Assembly (NCBI GenBank): GCA_035547055.1
Contig: DASZVN010000057.1
Location: forward strand, 27,533 to 91,532
DNA length: 64,000 bases
Reading direction: 5' to 3'
Origin: DASZVN01 sp035547055
GTDB taxonomy: Bacteria; Pseudomonadota; Alphaproteobacteria; Rhizobiales; Methylopilaceae
In this document: positions 63,591 to 64,000 of the stretch, one piece after another
Layout of the letters: each line of letters opens with the position of its first letter
Position numbering within the stretch: the stretch's first letter is position 1
The notes under the pieces: generated by a model
Told to the model about the DNA's origin: nothing
What the model saw: the letters and a program-made list of their open reading frames with translations, nothing else
Databases searched by the model: none
Made by a program: the position numbers and the translations under genes

Positions 63591-63629
63591 GCGTTTGATC
63601 CGCCTCGATGCCGGGGTCGAAACCGGTCC

Positions 63630-63714
63630 GGAGGGGTGCCCGAGTGGTTAAAGGGGACGGACTGTAAATCCGTTGGCTTCGCCTACGTTGGTTCGAATCC
63701 AACCCCCTCCACCA
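63630..63714 (+). tRNA. tRNA-Tyr (GTA)
   Basis: 85 nt with CCA. Acceptor GGAGGGG/CCCCTCC; anticodon loop ACTGTAAATC gives GTA; long variable arm; T-loop GGTTCGAATCC. Confidence 0.96.
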
Positions 63715-63729
63715 GGTTTCCCGGCGTCT

Positions 63730-63803
63730 GCGGGTGTAGCTCAATGGTAGAGCAACAGCCTTCCAAGCTGATGACGAGGGTTCGATTCCCTTCACCCGCT
63801 CCA
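63730..63803 (+). tRNA. tRNA-Gly (TCC)
   Basis: 74 nt with CCA. Acceptor GCGGGTG/CACCCGC; anticodon loop CTTCCAAG gives TCC; T-loop GGTTCGATTCC. Lies 15 bases after tRNA-Tyr in the same unit. Confidence 0.96.
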
Positions 63804-63863
63804 GTTTGTCCTGCCGCTCCGGCCCGAGCTGCCGCCACCCAGACCGTCTGACGAGGATCCGCC

Positions 63864-64000
63864 ATGGCTAAAGAGAAGTTTTCGCGGACGAAGCCGCACT
63901 GCAACATTGGGACGATTGGCCATGTTGATCATGGCAAGACGTCGTTGACGGCGGCGATTACGAAGGTATTGGCGGAGACGGGCGGGGCGACGTTTACGGC
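63864..64000 (+). CDS. tuf: Elongation factor Tu, N-terminal part
   Basis: The first 45 codons are in the window: MAKEKFSRTKPHCNIGTIGH then VDHGKTSLTAAITKVL. The G1 loop GHVDHGKTS is intact. EF-Tu delivers aminoacyl-tRNA to the ribosome. Codon use here is unlike its neighbours (many ATT, GTT, TTG, GGG). It follows tRNA-Tyr and tRNA-Gly, the standard tRNA-tuf order before secE-nusG. Confidence 0.97.
   Translation, partial: MAKEKFSRTKPHCNIGTIGHVDHGKTSLTAAITKVLAETGGATFT

Overview
The window is a high-GC chromosomal segment of an alphaproteobacterium, most likely of the order Hyphomicrobiales (Rhizobiales). The evidence is a tRNA-His without G-1 and with A73, a TTAA-N7-TTAA CtrA-type box, zapA-6S RNA-fau synteny, a DegP-response regulator-kinase block, an MlaE fused to a STAS domain, and several interspersed palindromic repeat families typical of these genomes. 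No phage, IS element or CRISPR array was seen.

Layout. 1-6.2 kb: end of a lyase gene, ClC channel, MarR regulator, metallo-hydrolase, glmM and an outer-membrane barrel. 6.4-13.6 kb: yebC-ruvCAB-ybgC (no tol-pal genes follow), ogt, a thioredoxin-reductase-like flavoprotein, a lytic transglycosylase and cytochrome b561. 13.8-19.7 kb: the glycolytic set gap-pgk-fba on the minus strand, divergent from DUF4164-zapA-6S RNA-fau-ymdB. 19.8-25.6 kb: a tannase-like esterase and a four-gene peptide/nickel-type ABC importer without a binding protein. 26-29.8 kb: degP and a two-component pair. 29.8-37.2 kb, minus strand: topA-rnr-MFS-DUF1003-CDGSH-rpmG. 37.5-43.1 kb: a small protein, a dipeptide epimerase and the phospholipid-transport operon mlaE-mlaF-mlaD-lipoprotein.

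43-62 kb is accessory in character. It holds small oxidoreductase and catabolic clusters (nitronate monooxygenase, DUF488, NTF2-like, flavin monooxygenase, aldo/keto reductase, CmcJ/NvfI-type oxidoreductase), a secreted Ntn hydrolase next to a decapitated outer-membrane gene abutting tRNA-Ser, tRNA-His, a class II aldolase, a DUF3018/MazF toxin-antitoxin pair, a BKACE-alcohol dehydrogenase-cupin operon, and an AHL-lactonase-like hydrolase. Housekeeping genes (polyprenyl diphosphate synthase, DUF2007, a TrmN6-like methyltransferase, glyQ without adjacent glyS, an RlmB-like methyltransferase) are mixed in. The window ends with a strong tRNA-Tyr/tRNA-Gly/tuf promoter and the start of EF-Tu, which conventionally leads into secE-nusG-rpl-rpo.

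The most interesting non-coding structures are the CtrA-type box between omp and yebC, 6S RNA, the palindrome inside the transglycosylase signal-peptide codons, two palindromes and an orphan hairpin between clC and marR, the toxin-antitoxin operator over its -10, and a terminator-like hairpin at the predicted start of the tRNA-tuf transcript. The most interesting protein-level feature is an exact 108-residue tandem periodicity in MlaD. All calls come from reading the sequence; no database search was run.
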